Of a stretch of 64,000 nucleotides of DNA, positions 32,326 to 42,802 are shown piece by piece (the stretch's first letter is position 1; the number at the start of each line of letters is the position of its first letter). A model generated the notes under the pieces. It was given only the letters and a program-made list of their open reading frames with translations. It had not been told where the DNA came from and searched no databases. The translations under genes and the position numbers were made by a program. Location of the stretch: assembly GCF_018687715.1 (NCBI RefSeq), contig NC_056753.1, positions 13,026,501-13,090,500 of the forward strand, written 5' to 3'. The stretch comes from Carya illinoinensis. Lineage: Eukaryota > Streptophyta > Magnoliopsida > Fagales > Juglandaceae.

Positions 32326-32911
32326 GGTAACAAATCTTGATAATATTGAAGATCCTTCATATGAAGAATTACAAAATATTTTAGAAGAGGTTTATAAGGA
32401 ATTTGAAAAATTGGGTATCAAATATACTGCTTTGAAAAAGAAAAATTCTTCTTGAAAAAACGAAATTGATATTTTAAGAAAAGAAAGTATCATTTTGAAA
32501 GATGAAAATCTTGAGTTGAATAAGAAGAAAACCGATTTAGAAAATATTGTTGAAAACTTTACGAATGGAAAGAGAAATTTTGAAAAACTTCTTGGTAGTC
32601 AAAGATGTGTTTTTGACAAGGCATGTTTGGGATATATGCCAAAACAAAAATACAAACCTTATAAAAATTTCTTTGATAATCCTTCTACATCAAAGACCAA
32701 TATTCAAAATTCTTTTCATAAAAATAATTTTATCAAAAAAAGATATTATTATAATCATTCAAGTTCTTCATATATGTCACATGCTATTTGCAATTTCTGT
32801 AATAGAAATGGTCATAATTATCATACTTGTCCTATTAGAAGAAATCATACAATGACTATTAGGGCCATATGGGTACCTAAAAATCTTGTTTCTTCTAATA
32901 CTAATAAATAA
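32326..32911 (+). pseudogene. SIRE-like gag C-terminal region, coiled coil and second knuckle
   Basis: Frame with K/E-rich heptads (IEDPSYEELQNILEEVYKEF, then KDENLELNKKKTDLENIVEN) followed by a second zinc motif CNFCNRNGHNYHTC (C-x2-C-x4-H-x4-C) and WVPKNLV. A frame change at about 32325 and a stop at 32454-32456 split it. This arrangement is usual in SIRE-type gag. Confidence 0.82.
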
Positions 32912-32969
32912 ATGACCCAAAGAACTTGGGTACCAAGAAAAATCATTTTAATTGTTTTTATAGGTATGC

Positions 32970-33893
32970 ATGAAGTCATCCATAAGCAAAAACAAGTGGT
33001 TTTTAGATAGTGGATGTTCAAGACGCATGATGGGAGAACTTACATTCTTTCTCGGATTGCAAATTAAGCAAGCAAAAAGTGGGACATTCATCAATCAATC
33101 AAAATATATTAAGGAATTACTGAAAAAGTTTGGGATAGAAAATGCTAAAGAAATTGGAACACCAATAAGTCCATCAACTAAACTTGATAAAGATGAATCC
33201 GGTAAGCCAGTTGACTCGAAAATATATCGAGGTATGATTGGTAGCTTATTATATTTAACAGCCAGTAGACCAGATATTATGTTTAGTGTGTGCTTATGTG
33301 CACGCTTTCAATCATCTCCAAAAGAATCACATTTAATTGCAGTTAAGCGCATTCTTATATATCTTAGTGGTACAATTAACCTAGGGTTATGGTACCCTAA
33401 GCACACATCTTTCAATCTAATCAGCTACACAGATGCAGATTATGCTGGCTGTAAAATAGATCGAAAAAGCACTAGTGAAGTATGTCATTTCTTAGGTCAT
33501 GCACTAGTTTGCTGGTTTAGTAAAAAACAAAATTCTGTTGCACTATCTACTGCTGAGGCAGAATATGTTGCTGCGGGTAGTTGTTGTGCTCAAGTTCTCT
33601 ACATGAAGCAACAACTTGAAGATTTTAAACTCATGTATAATCGCATTCCAATCAAATGTGATAATACAAGTGCTATAAATCTTTCAAAGAACCCAATACA
33701 ACATTCTAGAACTAAGCATATTGAAATAATGTATCATTTTCTTCGAGATCATGTGCAGAAAGGCGATATAATATTAGAGTTCACAAACACACACGATCAG
33801 TTAGCAGATATTTTCACAAAACCTTTACCAGAAGATAGATTATGTATGATTAGAAGAGAAATAGGTATGATGCATGTTATGAATATCTCTTAA
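32970..33893 (+). pseudogene. Protease start fused to RT end and RNase H by internal deletion
   Basis: Open 307-codon frame. It begins with the protease start NKWFLDSGCSRRMMG and passes directly, at about base 33030, into the end of RT: ELTFFLGLQIKQAKSG, then SLLYLTASRPDIMFS. RNase H follows with YTDADYAGCKIDRKSTS, LSTAEAEYVAAGS, KCDNTSAINLSKNP and ADIFTKPL. The rest of protease, all of integrase and the RT catalytic core (YVDD) are missing. The join keeps the frame. It cannot support transposition alone. Confidence 0.92.
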
Positions 33894-33942
33894 AAGGTAG
33901 ACCAGAGTTCATAAAAATATAGAGATATTTTTTTAAATACTT

Positions 33943-34380
33943 TTACATAAACTTGAGGTTCTTAGCCTCATGTTTGAGACGCTCATTCTCTTCATACAAT
34001 ATCATGTCATCCCTATTCATGGGAACTGGCAAGCGGAATGAAGAATCTAATAGAGATTTCAACTGTTTATTCTTCTGCCAAATGATTCCTTCCCTTGTGT
34101 GAGACTCTTGAACAATTCGTTGAAGTACAACAATTTGTTCTTTAAGCCTTTCAACCTCATGGTTTTTGGCTTGTACCCGCTGGGAAAAAGCAACAATAGA
34201 GGATGAGTAGCGAGTCCCAAGACTCACCAAGTCGTAGATAGCATCGGAGTCTGACTTATTAGCCAAACTATTATTCTCTTGCTGCAACATGGCACCAATG
34301 GTAGCTGTAGAAAGGACAGGAGGTTGAGATGCAGAATGCCTCATGGATGGATCTAGAGAAATGTTAGAAGAATGAGCCAT
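33943..34380 (-). CDS. Antisense coiled-coil ORF B inside SIRE-like copia
   Basis: Minus-strand frame between pol and the 3' LTR. I choose the ATG at 34378-34380 (MAHSSNISLDPS, 145 residues) because a TATAAAA lies 105 bp upstream. The frame extends to 34515 without a clear need for that extra part. Residues about 45-100 (KSDSDAIYDLVSLGTRYSSS, then QRVQAKNHEVERLKEQIVVL) and the C-terminus (LYEENERLKHEAKNLKFM) look like coiled coils. It aligns with ORF A (34624-35076) over the central 60 residues. No enzyme motif, signal peptide or membrane segment. Function unknown; I do not recognise a named family. Confidence 0.6.
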   Translation of the reverse strand: MAHSSNISLDPSMRHSASQPPVLSTATIGAMLQQENNSLANKSDSDAIYDLVSLGTRYSSSIVAFSQRVQAKNHEVERLKEQIVVLQRIVQESHTREGIIWQKNKQLKSLLDSSFRLPVPMNRDDMILYEENERLKHEAKNLKFM

Positions 34381-34484
34381 TGAGAAAAGAATAGAAGGCT
34401 TAAAACGAGAATGTTGAAAGAATGCAGATGAGTTATAAAGATGAGAAGAGAACTTGATGCGGATTGGATGAATTTCAGGACTGA

Positions 34485-34491
34485 TTTTATA
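34485..34491 (-). promoter_or_regulatory. Putative TATA box for antisense ORF B
   Basis: Minus strand CTCTATAAAATCAG; TATAAAA lies about 105 bp before the ATG at 34380. Suggestive only. Confidence 0.45.
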
Positions 34492-34623
34492 GAGATAGCA
34501 TAAAGAATAAGACAAACTATTGTCTCTTCAAATCTTATTTAGTCAAAAGAAATACAAGATATGCTGGACACACATTGTCAAAAGTTTTCTTACTAAGCCA
34601 GCGAGATTAACAGTAGATTGTCC

Positions 34624-35076
34624 CTATTTTTCTAGTAAACGATGAACCTCTGCTGATATCTGCCGATGTTGACCTTGTATCTGAACCCTTTCTCGTTCCA
34701 GCTCCTCTATTCGTGGTTGCAGATCATGAGCATACAAATCTGTAAATTTTTTCAACTCTTGGTTTTCTTGCTTTAGCCTTTTATTTTCACTATCCTTATT
34801 AGCAAGCTTCTGTCGTAACTCAGATATTTGCATGTTAAGATGATCAATCTCACTCACCCTCGCCATTAACCTCCGAGACATGATCGTAACAGAGGCAGCA
34901 TATTCACTACTGAGCATTCTTGATTCTGCAATAATCTCAGAATCAGCCTTACTAGAAAAACGGTTCTCTACTCCTATCATGGTATTGACGGCCTTAGGAG
35001 AGAAGATTGATGATTGATGCGTCAAGGGTTCCTGATTCAAGTCTTGAACATTAGTGAAAGAGAATTGCTTAACCAT
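34624..35076 (-). CDS. Antisense coiled-coil ORF A inside SIRE-like copia
   Basis: Minus-strand frame of 157 codons from 35097. The second ATG at 35074-35076 (MVKQFSFTNVQDLNQ, 150 residues) sits better relative to a TATA-like box 83 bp upstream. Middle: ENRFSSKADSEIIAESRMLS, then SRRLMARVSEIDHLNMQISE. A strong heptad coiled coil runs to the end (ENKRLKQENQELKKF, QPRIEELERERVQIQ). It is related to ORF B by position of EN, K-x-DS, ISRR/SQR and the following heptads. It lies opposite to the retroelement strand, between RNase H and the polypurine tract, where SIRE elements usually have an env-like or spacer region. Function unknown. Confidence 0.6.
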   Translation of the reverse strand: MVKQFSFTNVQDLNQEPLTHQSSIFSPKAVNTMIGVENRFSSKADSEIIAESRMLSSEYAASVTIMSRRLMARVSEIDHLNMQISELRQKLANKDSENKRLKQENQELKKFTDLYAHDLQPRIEELERERVQIQGQHRQISAEVHRLLEK

Positions 35077-35158
35077 TCTATCGTTGTGGAAAAACATAAC
35101 TCAGGTCAAGAAGCGATGTATTTTTGTTTGGCATCTGATAGATGAAAATGATCATTTT

Positions 35159-35165
35159 TTTTATA
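35159..35165 (-). promoter_or_regulatory. Putative TATA box for antisense ORF A
   Basis: Minus strand TTTCTATAAAAAAAATG; TATAAAA is 62 bp before the first ATG (35097) and 83 bp before the second (35076). Confidence 0.45.
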
Positions 35166-35542
35166 GAAACTTAGAGCCTTCAATCCCGTTTGTCAACAAC
35201 ATCAGGTGATTGTTTAAATTTTCAGCCGTACTAAATTCATAGAGTTAGGCCTCGAGGCTTTGCAGCACTTGTCGGGTCACGGACGGCTTCTTTTTTCAAC
35301 TATCTACAGTGTCTATTAACGCACCATTTTCTTCAGTCTATTTACTTGCTGCCGATCCTTTTTAATAATGCCAAAAGGGGGAGAAGTGTTAGACTAGAAC
35401 ATTAATATTGTTTGAATTGCCAAACTTGTTATATATGCTTGGAATTATATTTATACTTTTACTTGAGAAACTAACGCACATTCAAAGGAGGAGCTTAAGT
35501 ATCAATACAGACTTCAGGTTCTATCAAGTATTTGTCATCATC

Positions 35543-35556
35543 AAAAAGGGGGAGAT
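35543..35556 (+). promoter_or_regulatory. Polypurine tract of SIRE-like copia
   Basis: AAAAAGGGGGAGAT directly before the 3' LTR; plus-strand primer for second-strand synthesis. The form is typical of SIRE/Tork-group copia. Confidence 0.9.
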
Positions 35557-36889
35557 TGTTGAACCCAAGGTTTCAAGTTTTTGTGTAATTATATATCTAC
35601 ACATGAATTTTGATGATAACAAATGAATTCAAAGAATAAAGAAGTCTCAAGCTCAAGTTGTCTACACAATGGAGTCAAGCACATCAAGGAAACAAGCATG
35701 AGTAAGAAGGGAACAAGTTCACATTAAAGTTATAGAGTAATGTTGTAAATCTCTTCAAAATTCGAAATTAGGATTAATGTTCAAAATTAATATTTTATCA
35801 TAAAGCATTAAAATACATTTTCCACATGTGCATTAATATTTTGAAAATTATATTTGAAAATTTTGAAAGATGATTGATTGTCATCTTTCACATGTGCATA
35901 CCTTGATTAAAGGGTTGAACTTTGAAAATATTAAAGATGATTGATTGTCATCTTTCACATGTGAATGTTTTATTTGAATATTTTCAAAAGTGATTGATGC
36001 TTTTTTAGACTTATACAAAAGGTAGATGATTTTGTTTGAAAATTTTGAAAAGTAAAGTGTGCTCCTTTTGTCATATGCAAAAAGTAAAAGATTAGGTTTG
36101 AATTTTTGAAAAAGGAAAGTGTGCTCCTTTTGTCTATGCCAAAAGTAAAAGATTAGGTTTGAAGTTTTTGAAAAATGAATGATGTTGTCTTTGACAATTG
36201 AAAATGAAGAACCTTTTATTTGAATTTTTTGAAAAAGTGAACGATGTTGTCTTTGACATGTGAATCTTTTTAAATTTGAATATGAAGTCTCATTTGCCTA
36301 TAAATAGATCATTTGAGAGCTTCACTTTTACAACACCAAGAGCATACAACATTCATTCAAAAGCTTTCATTCTCTCTTCTCTAAGCATTGAGCCTTAGTC
36401 CTTATTCATTTTGAGAAATATAGTTTGTGCTGTATTGTTCTTATTTCACTCATTGAGGAGTGTTTTCTGATAACCTACCCACTATCAACTCTTGTATCAG
36501 TAAAAGGGTGTGTATAACCCTTGTGCGTGTAGAAAGTGTTCTACACAGGGAATAGTTGAATTACCACGTGTAAGGTGATTGCAAGTGTAGACGGTGTTCT
36601 ACACAGATCCTTTGTAGCGGTGTTGTTCAAAGGTGTAATAGGTTTCTATCTCCACCTGAAGGAGATTGAATAGTGAATTCGGGAATCCTCAAGCGGTAGC
36701 TTGAGGCGAGGACGTAGGCAGTGGGGCCGAATCTCGTTAACATACTGAGTTTGCTTCTCTCTTACCCTTACTCTTTATATTTATTGCTATTTCATATTTT
36801 GTTTATATTTTATATATTTGATTTATAATTGTTATTTTTTTAATACAACTCAATTCACCCCCCCTCTTGTGTTAGTCATCTGGGCAACA
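35557..36889 (+). repeat. 3' LTR of SIRE-like copia
   Basis: 1,333 bp, about 98 percent identical to 29888-31220 by eye. TATA box 36299-36306, repeat array 35853-36275. Confidence 0.93.
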
Positions 36890-38050
36890 TTATCTTATAG
36901 CGCTGTAAGTAATTTCCAAACTCTATTTTAGATTTAAATATATTATTGCTTTTTCAATAAATTTATTGACTGGTTGGTTAATTCCGGACTGAGTCCGAGG
37001 AGTCGGGGGTCGGATGGATTGAAGACGGAATTGTTTGGTTTTGTTGATATTGTGTTGGTTGGATAATTTGTATCTTGAAGTGTGCATAGCATGATGCATT
37101 CATGTGCATTTATTTAATTGAGAAAAACCGGTGTTATTTGTGTAAACGGATTTTCGGGTGCGTGTGTATCACGACCCCAAGCCGAGATGGGGTATTATCT
37201 CGGTGGAGCTCCTTTGGTCACTCGGGAGCGTAATATACTGAGTGACGTCCCCTGAGTTTTTGCTAGGCGACAACGGGAGCAGGCGGGATGGTAACGCTCT
37301 CATACCGACTCCGTGGCCCTTTGCTAGCGAGGGCTAGAGGATGCTTAGTTACGTACGCGTGGGGCGCGGAACTGGGCATCGGTCGTTACGAAGTCACATG
37401 CATGGTCGTTACCCGTAGTGTGACGATGGGAGCCAGGGTGTGCGGATGACCCATAGGGGAGGTCATGGTGCATTCAGATTAATTGGTTATTGAATTGAGT
37501 TGGATTTGGGCCAAATGAGACTTTTGGCGTGAGTTGGAAAGTAATATGTTTTTTGGGCCAAATGGGATTTTTGGCGTGCGTGGGAAAAATGTGGATTTAT
37601 AGAATATGTACATTTAGCATTCTTTCATGCATATTGTTGAGTATAATATGTTTTTATCTTGTGGCGTTTGGATCTTTACTTACCTGCGGCACCATTTTGG
37701 TACCGTAGATTTTGATGCAGATGTCGAGGAGAAGGAGGAGGCTGAGCTCGAGGAGGCGGCTCCGCCGGAGTATTGATTTGGAGTTTATGCTTTGTAGTTT
37801 GGTGTTGAAACAATATTTGTGGCTTGTAATATTTTATTATGTATGTTTTAATCGCGTTTGTATTAAACAAAAAATTCTGGTACTTAGTTATAAGACTTTT
37901 GTTATCCGCTGCGTGTTTTTATTTGCACACTCGTTGCATGTACACACACTTGGCACTTGGCACTTGGCGATAGGGTGGTGACCCATGTTGTCATCATCCC
38001 GACGTCTCGATTTCCACTTGTCCGTACGTGGGATTTGGGGGCTTCACAGG

Positions 38051-38064
38051 TAGTATCAGAGCGG
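38051..38064 (+). promoter_or_regulatory. Primer-binding site of gypsy element B
   Basis: TAGTATCAGAGCGG two bases after the LTR end CTTCACA; one mismatch to the usual TGGTATCAGAG. Confidence 0.75.
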
Positions 38065-39025
38065 TTCGGCTCTGGGTAAAACCACATGTCCCATGGGTGG
38101 AGTACCAGAAAGTTTTAAAAGCTTGAGTTGATATTATCTTGTTTATTTAATTTGAATTGTTTTTATTTAACTTGATTCGATTTTATTTGATTTAATTTCA
38201 TTTGTTTTGGTTTGGTTTGGTTTGATCTTATTGGAAGTATGCTGTTTTATTTGTTTTATATATTTTGACTTGTTTTGTTTGGAGTTGAAATTGGGGTTAA
38301 GGGTTACGCTATGGCAGGAAGACGGTATAATTGAGGATACTATTATTAGGCATGAACATTTAGTGTAGTAGGTTTGAATTTTTAGCGATGTGGTTTGCTT
38401 GTATGATGTTGAGGTCTGAAGGGAATGTCATGGTTTAGGCAATCTTTGTAAGGTGGGAACTCACGTAGCAATGAGGAGAGAAATTAGCTTTAAGTCGCTT
38501 AAGATGATTGAGGTCAAGGTTTTGTAGAATTTATGTAACGAGGCTATAGGATAGGAGAGTGTAGGTTCAGCGAACTTTAAGGATATGTTTAAGGGAATTT
38601 TATTTAAGGTTTGGGGCCTTATAGATTTTAGGAAAATAAGTTTATAATAATTAAGGTGTTAGGTTTGACAAGCTTTGGGGGAAATAATTAAATTTCAAGT
38701 TTTAGATTTCGTTGATTCGGATGAGTAATTTGGTGGCAATTGGGGCTTTAGATTTTACAAGCTTTTAAGGTGAATGTTTTGGATTAAAGCCACCAATCTT
38801 GAGAATTTTAGAAAATGATTTATTATCCATTAATGTTTTAGAATTTGAAAGATTTGGGAGTCGATTTTTCTATTATGGAATGTAAGTTCATTGATCTTAG
38901 AAGTTCCGAAAGATGATTCTTATTTGATTTAAGGTTTTAGAATTGCAGAGTAGAAGGACTGATTTATAATAGGAATTGAGTTCTTAGTTTTATAGACTTA
39001 GTGCTGTAGCTTGATCTACTCTAGT
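38065..39025 (+). other. Non-coding interior of gypsy element B
   Basis: No reading frame with retrotransposon domains. The sequence repeats phrases such as TTTTAGATTTT and GAATTTTAGAAAATGATTTA at irregular spacing. It may be a LARD-type (non-autonomous) interior or an extremely decayed gag-pol. The only start-like phrase is ATGGCAGGAAGACGG at 38311, which is soon closed. Confidence 0.45.
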
Positions 39026-39030
39026 GAGTG

Positions 39031-40346
39031 TGATCGGTGCAAAACTGCAAGTGCACAGTATCGTAGTTTTATAATAAAGTGATAAGAAGAGTATCGTCCT
39101 CAGGGATTGGCACCTTACTTTTACCAAATACCAAAATTATACTAATCTCGATTTTATCTAGAGGAATCACTAAGATTTTTGTAGTTGCAAATTAAACTAA
39201 GATCAACTCAAAGAGAAATATGCAAAGGAAATAAAACTGACGTTCGAAGATCAAATTAATGGGAAAGAAAACTTCTAGGAAATCGATTTCACCTAATTCT
39301 TCACTATGCTTTTCTCATCCAGCTAATTTAATTTAATTCTTTTTGTTCATTAGCAAATCTCTAATTCATCCAACAGCCTCTTTCGATAGTCAATTGGAAA
39401 TTATTCTTGTTCATCAATTCACAAAAGAATATGCAAATTAATAAAACAAGAAAGTAATAAGACCAATGATTTAAATACTATATAGGTTCATACAAGTCTT
39501 TCGATCTCTATACTTACCTATGCTGAAATATTCAAGATCTACCCTATGATTCCCTCTTTCGATAGCAAATCACAAGATTAAATATCATCTAATCAATGGT
39601 CAGTTAATTAGAAGCAATAAACTTAGAATAAATCAGATAAACAAAGAAAGAATTGCCTTAAATTAGCATAGATAATCAAGCATAGTTCAGAACTAGGTTA
39701 CATCGTTTTCCTAGAATAAATAAAATTTAGCTCATACTAGAAATGGAATTCAATATAAACGAATTCACCATAATTGTTCTGAGAATATTGGAAGAAAATA
39801 AATGCTGAAAAATACTCCTCGCAGCCGCAACTCGTCTTAAAAAACTCAAGGAAATGATTCAATGCTTTTCTCCCGTCTGTGCTCGTGTATGATTCCAACT
39901 TACGTGCAATATATGGAATTCCCTCTCCAAAACAGATGAATTGAATCCTTCTAACTATGTTTTTCTGTGCCAAAAAGTGTTCTCCAGTCAAAAAGTATGG
40001 CCATAGAGTGAAAAATCACTTTTATATGGTGTGACGGCGGAAGACCCTAGATCTATCAAAATACGATGTTCGCTCGAGCGGGGTGTCGAGCGCACATCGA
40101 GCGTTTGACTCTGCCTGATTTTGCTCGAGCGTCCTATCGAGCGTACATCGAGCGTTCGACTCTGCCTGATTTCGCTCGAGCGGCCAATGTCTCCGCTCGA
40201 GTGATCTTTGTTTTCCCCAACCTGCTCGAGCTCACTGTTCGAGCGGCAGTCGAGTGTTTGAATCTGCCTGAATTCGCTCGAGCGGCCAAAAGCCTCCGCT
40301 CGAGCGATCTTGTAAATTCTGCAATATGAAATTTTGCAAGTCATCA
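39031..40346 (-). repeat. Solo LTR of Athila-like gypsy type (1,316 bp)
   Basis: TG..CA element: + strand starts TGATCGGTGCAAAAC and ends TTGCAAGTCATCA. It is flanked by GAGTG at 39026-39030 and 40347-40351, a perfect 5-bp duplication. Homologous to the LTR at 43356-44554 (AAGTGCA..TCGTCCTCAGG motif and the TCGAGCG module at 40070-40315). No internal domain, so it arose by LTR-LTR recombination. Minus orientation inferred from the element at 43356-49765. Confidence 0.85.
40070..40315. repeat. TCGCTCGAGCG module, repeated units
   Basis: About three imperfect units of roughly 57-60 bp: TTCGCTCGAGCGG, then GTCGAGCG, then ATCGAGCG, then TTCGACTCTGCCTGA. Related blocks at 13248-13330 and 44229-44370. 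Confidence 0.8.
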
Positions 40347-40351
40347 GAGTG

Positions 40352-40584
40352 ATTAGTTTGTAACCATTAAAATGGGGTTGATTAGAGTTGAGTTATTGAT
40401 ATGAAAATTTTTCTAGAGTAGATTTCTTTGAGGATTGGAGGTAATAATTTAGTTCGTGTAATTCTTTGAGGATTGAAGATATCGAGCTAGTTTAGAAAAT
40501 AATTATTGTTAACTCGAGGTTGTAGTAGCAGATTTTAGGAAATGATTTTATCGATTCGAAAGATATAGGTCCATCAGGGTGTTG
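40352..40584 (+). other. Interior of gypsy element B, between two solo LTRs
   Basis: Continuation of the non-coding sequence of 38065-39025. No gene. Confidence 0.4.
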
Positions 40585-40589
40585 GAAAT

Positions 40590-42797
40590 TGTGATGACCC
40601 GTTTTTACGTGTATTTTCACTGAAGGGTTGTTTTTAATTTAATTAATATATTGGGTTATTTATTTTAAATTATTGCATTTTAAATTGGTTTTAATTTATT
40701 TGTTGTTGTGTTTTATTTATTTAGTCGTTTTACGGTTTTTAAAATCGTTTTCGGCGGATCTGTTTTTGGTTTCCGGAGTGAGGACTGGACCTCATTTCTT
40801 TTCCCTTATTTTTTCTTTTCTTTTCTCTTTTTCCTTTCTCTTTCTTTTTCCTTCTTTTTCTTTCTTTTCTTCTTCTTTCTTCCCTGTTTCCTCTCTCCCG
40901 CGCGCTGCCCCTTCTTTTTCCCCTTACCGTCGCTGCCACTTCGGCCGCCCATTGCGTCGCCTTCCGGCGGCTGTGTTGTACACCACCCCCACCATTCCCT
41001 TCCCCTTCCACCAGAGATCATTCCCACCAATTTTCAGAGCCATCGGACCAGCCGTTAGCCGCCACGAGGCCCTGGAAGTCACGGCACCTGTCCTGTTTTT
41101 CTCCCCTGTCGCCGGTTGCTTTCGCAGCCCAGAACCGCCGCTCGCCGGCGGCGTGGCCTATACCACCCACCCAGTTTTTTTCCCCTCTCACCGGTGAACA
41201 TCCCCACCAAGTTTCACCTCCATTCGAGCCACCGTTAACCACCACGAGTTCCTCCAAGCCACACGGTTTTAGCCCCGATCTGCCGCCGTCGCTCCATCTC
41301 CGGCCACCACCTCTTCACCACTTCATCACCGACTCCTTGCCGTCCTAACCCACCCATTTCCGGCCTCTAACCGTCGCCGGAACAGCTCCCACGAGCTAGC
41401 TTTCCGATTTGGGTATTTTGGCCTTCCTCCGCCGTTTTCGCTGCCACCCACGGCCAAACTCTACTTCCCTTAGTTTCATAAACATCCTTTGACCTTTCCC
41501 TATCAATCCCAAGCTTTGGTTTGTCCCCGTTCCAAAATGGGTAATTTATTACCCACGAACACAGTGTAAATTACACTGTTGCATTGCTTTTCTTCTGTCG
41601 TTTGCAACGCCGTGAGCTTTCGAAAAATACCGTATAGCGCTGTAAGTATTTTCCAAACTCTACTTTTAGATTTAAATATATTTTGCTCATACAATAAATA
41701 TTTGCTGTTGATTGGCTGATTCCGGACTGAGTCCGAGGAGTTTGGGGGTCAGATGGATGAGGACGGAGTTGCTTGGATTGTTGTTTTGTTCATTGTGGTT
41801 GCTTTTACATGGTGCATGCACGTGCATTTTATTTATTTGAGAAAATCATGTTTTGTTGGCGTAAATGGAATTTCGGGTGCGTGTGTCTCACGAGCCCAAG
41901 CTGGGATGGGTTATTATCTCGGTGGAGCTCCTCTGGTCACTCGGGAGCATAATAAACTAAGTGACGTCCCCTGAGTTGTCGCTGGGCGACGACGGGAGCG
42001 GGGCTAGAGGATGGCCTGGCCAGGTACGCGCTGGGCGCCAGTCTGGGCATCGCTCTACTCACCGACTCCGTGGCCCTTCGCTGGCGAGGGCTAGAGGATG
42101 ACCTGGCCAGGTACGCGCTGGGCGCGAGCCTGGCCATCGCTCGTTTAGGTGTCACACGCGTAGTCGTTACCTGCAGTGTGACACAGAGCCAGGGTGTGCG
42201 GATGATCCCTAGGGGAGATCATGGTGCATGCATAATTGGATCATTTTTATGGATTTCGGATTTGGGCCATTATCTGGGATAATGGCGAGGCTTGGTTTTA
42301 AGGTTATGTTTTTGGGCCAAATGGAATTTTAGCGTGCGTGGAAAAATATGTTTTTATGGGACATGTGTATTGCATCCTGTCATGCATATTGTTTGAGTTT
42401 TATATGTTTTTATCTAGTGGTGTTTGGATTTTACTTACCTGCGACACCATTTTTGGTTCCGTAGATTTTGGTGCAGGGTTCGAGAAAGAGGAGGCTGAGC
42501 CCGAGGATGTGGCTCCGCCGGAGATCTGAGTTTGAAGTTAATATCTTGTTGTTGCTTTAATTAATATTTGTATCTTGTAATATTTTAATATATAAGTTTT
42601 GAACAGCTTTGTATTTAAACAAGAAAAATTTCTGGTACTTAGTTATATAACTTTCGCTATTCGCTGCGTGTTTCTTCGTGCACATTTGTTGCTATTGCAC
42701 ACACTTGGCACACGTCGTTAGGGTGGTGACCCGTGATGTTATCATCCGGACGTCTCAATTTCCCCGTGTCCGTGCGTGGGGATTTGGGGGCGTCACA
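40590..42797 (+). repeat. Solo LTR of gypsy B family (2,208 bp)
   Basis: Starts TGTGATGACCCG and ends GGGGGCGTCACA. Flanked by GAAAT at 40585-40589 and 42798-42802, a perfect 5-bp duplication. No primer site follows. It inserted into element B of its own family, then lost its interior. Contains a pyrimidine tract (40795-40880) and an 87-bp-period duplication (42002-42150). Confidence 0.88.
42002..42150. repeat. Tandem duplication, 87-bp period, in the solo LTR
   Basis: GGCTAGAGGATG.CCTGGCCAGG begins at 42002 and again at 42089. The other LTR copies have one or part of this unit. Confidence 0.75.
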
Positions 42798-42802
42798 GAA
42801 AT

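Larger units (their letters stand above)
29888..36889 (+). mobile_element. SIRE-like copia retrotransposon, complete, 7,002 bp
   Basis: Two 1,333-bp LTRs (29888-31220, 35557-36889) start TGTTGAACCC and end GGGCAACA. The target duplication TTATC is at 29883-29887 and 36890-36894. By eye the LTRs differ at about two dozen positions, roughly 2 percent, so the insertion is fairly recent. Primer site TGGTATCAGAGC at 31223 and polypurine tract AAAAAGGGGGAGAT at 35543. Gag with two zinc knuckles, then a pol reduced to a protease start fused to the RT end and RNase H. Two antisense coiled-coil ORFs follow before the 3' LTR. The large pol deletion and stops make it non-autonomous. Confidence 0.93.
28729..38048 (+). 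mobile_element. 5' LTR of gypsy element B, split by a SIRE-like copia
   Basis: LTR of about 2.3 kb in two pieces, 28729-29887 and 36895-38048, separated by the copia insertion. Starts TGTGACATCCCC and ends GGGGGCTTCACA, then a primer site. It is homologous to the solo LTR 40590-42797 and, inverted, to 51971-54168. All share a long pyrimidine tract (29060-29155 here), a GC-rich block, and a GTATTATCTCGGTGGAGCTCC segment (37191-37211). Confidence 0.88.

Noticed and set aside
36895..38048. A gene in the GC-rich TCGGTGGAGCTCC block of the gypsy LTR
   Set aside because: The same block occurs in all three LTR copies and no frame is shared.
40673..41257. Ser/Phe/Pro-rich plus-strand ORFs of 116-174 codons in the solo LTR
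   Set aside because: Same pyrimidine-rich LTR block; not conserved in frame with 29026-29257 or the inverted copy at 53398-53910.
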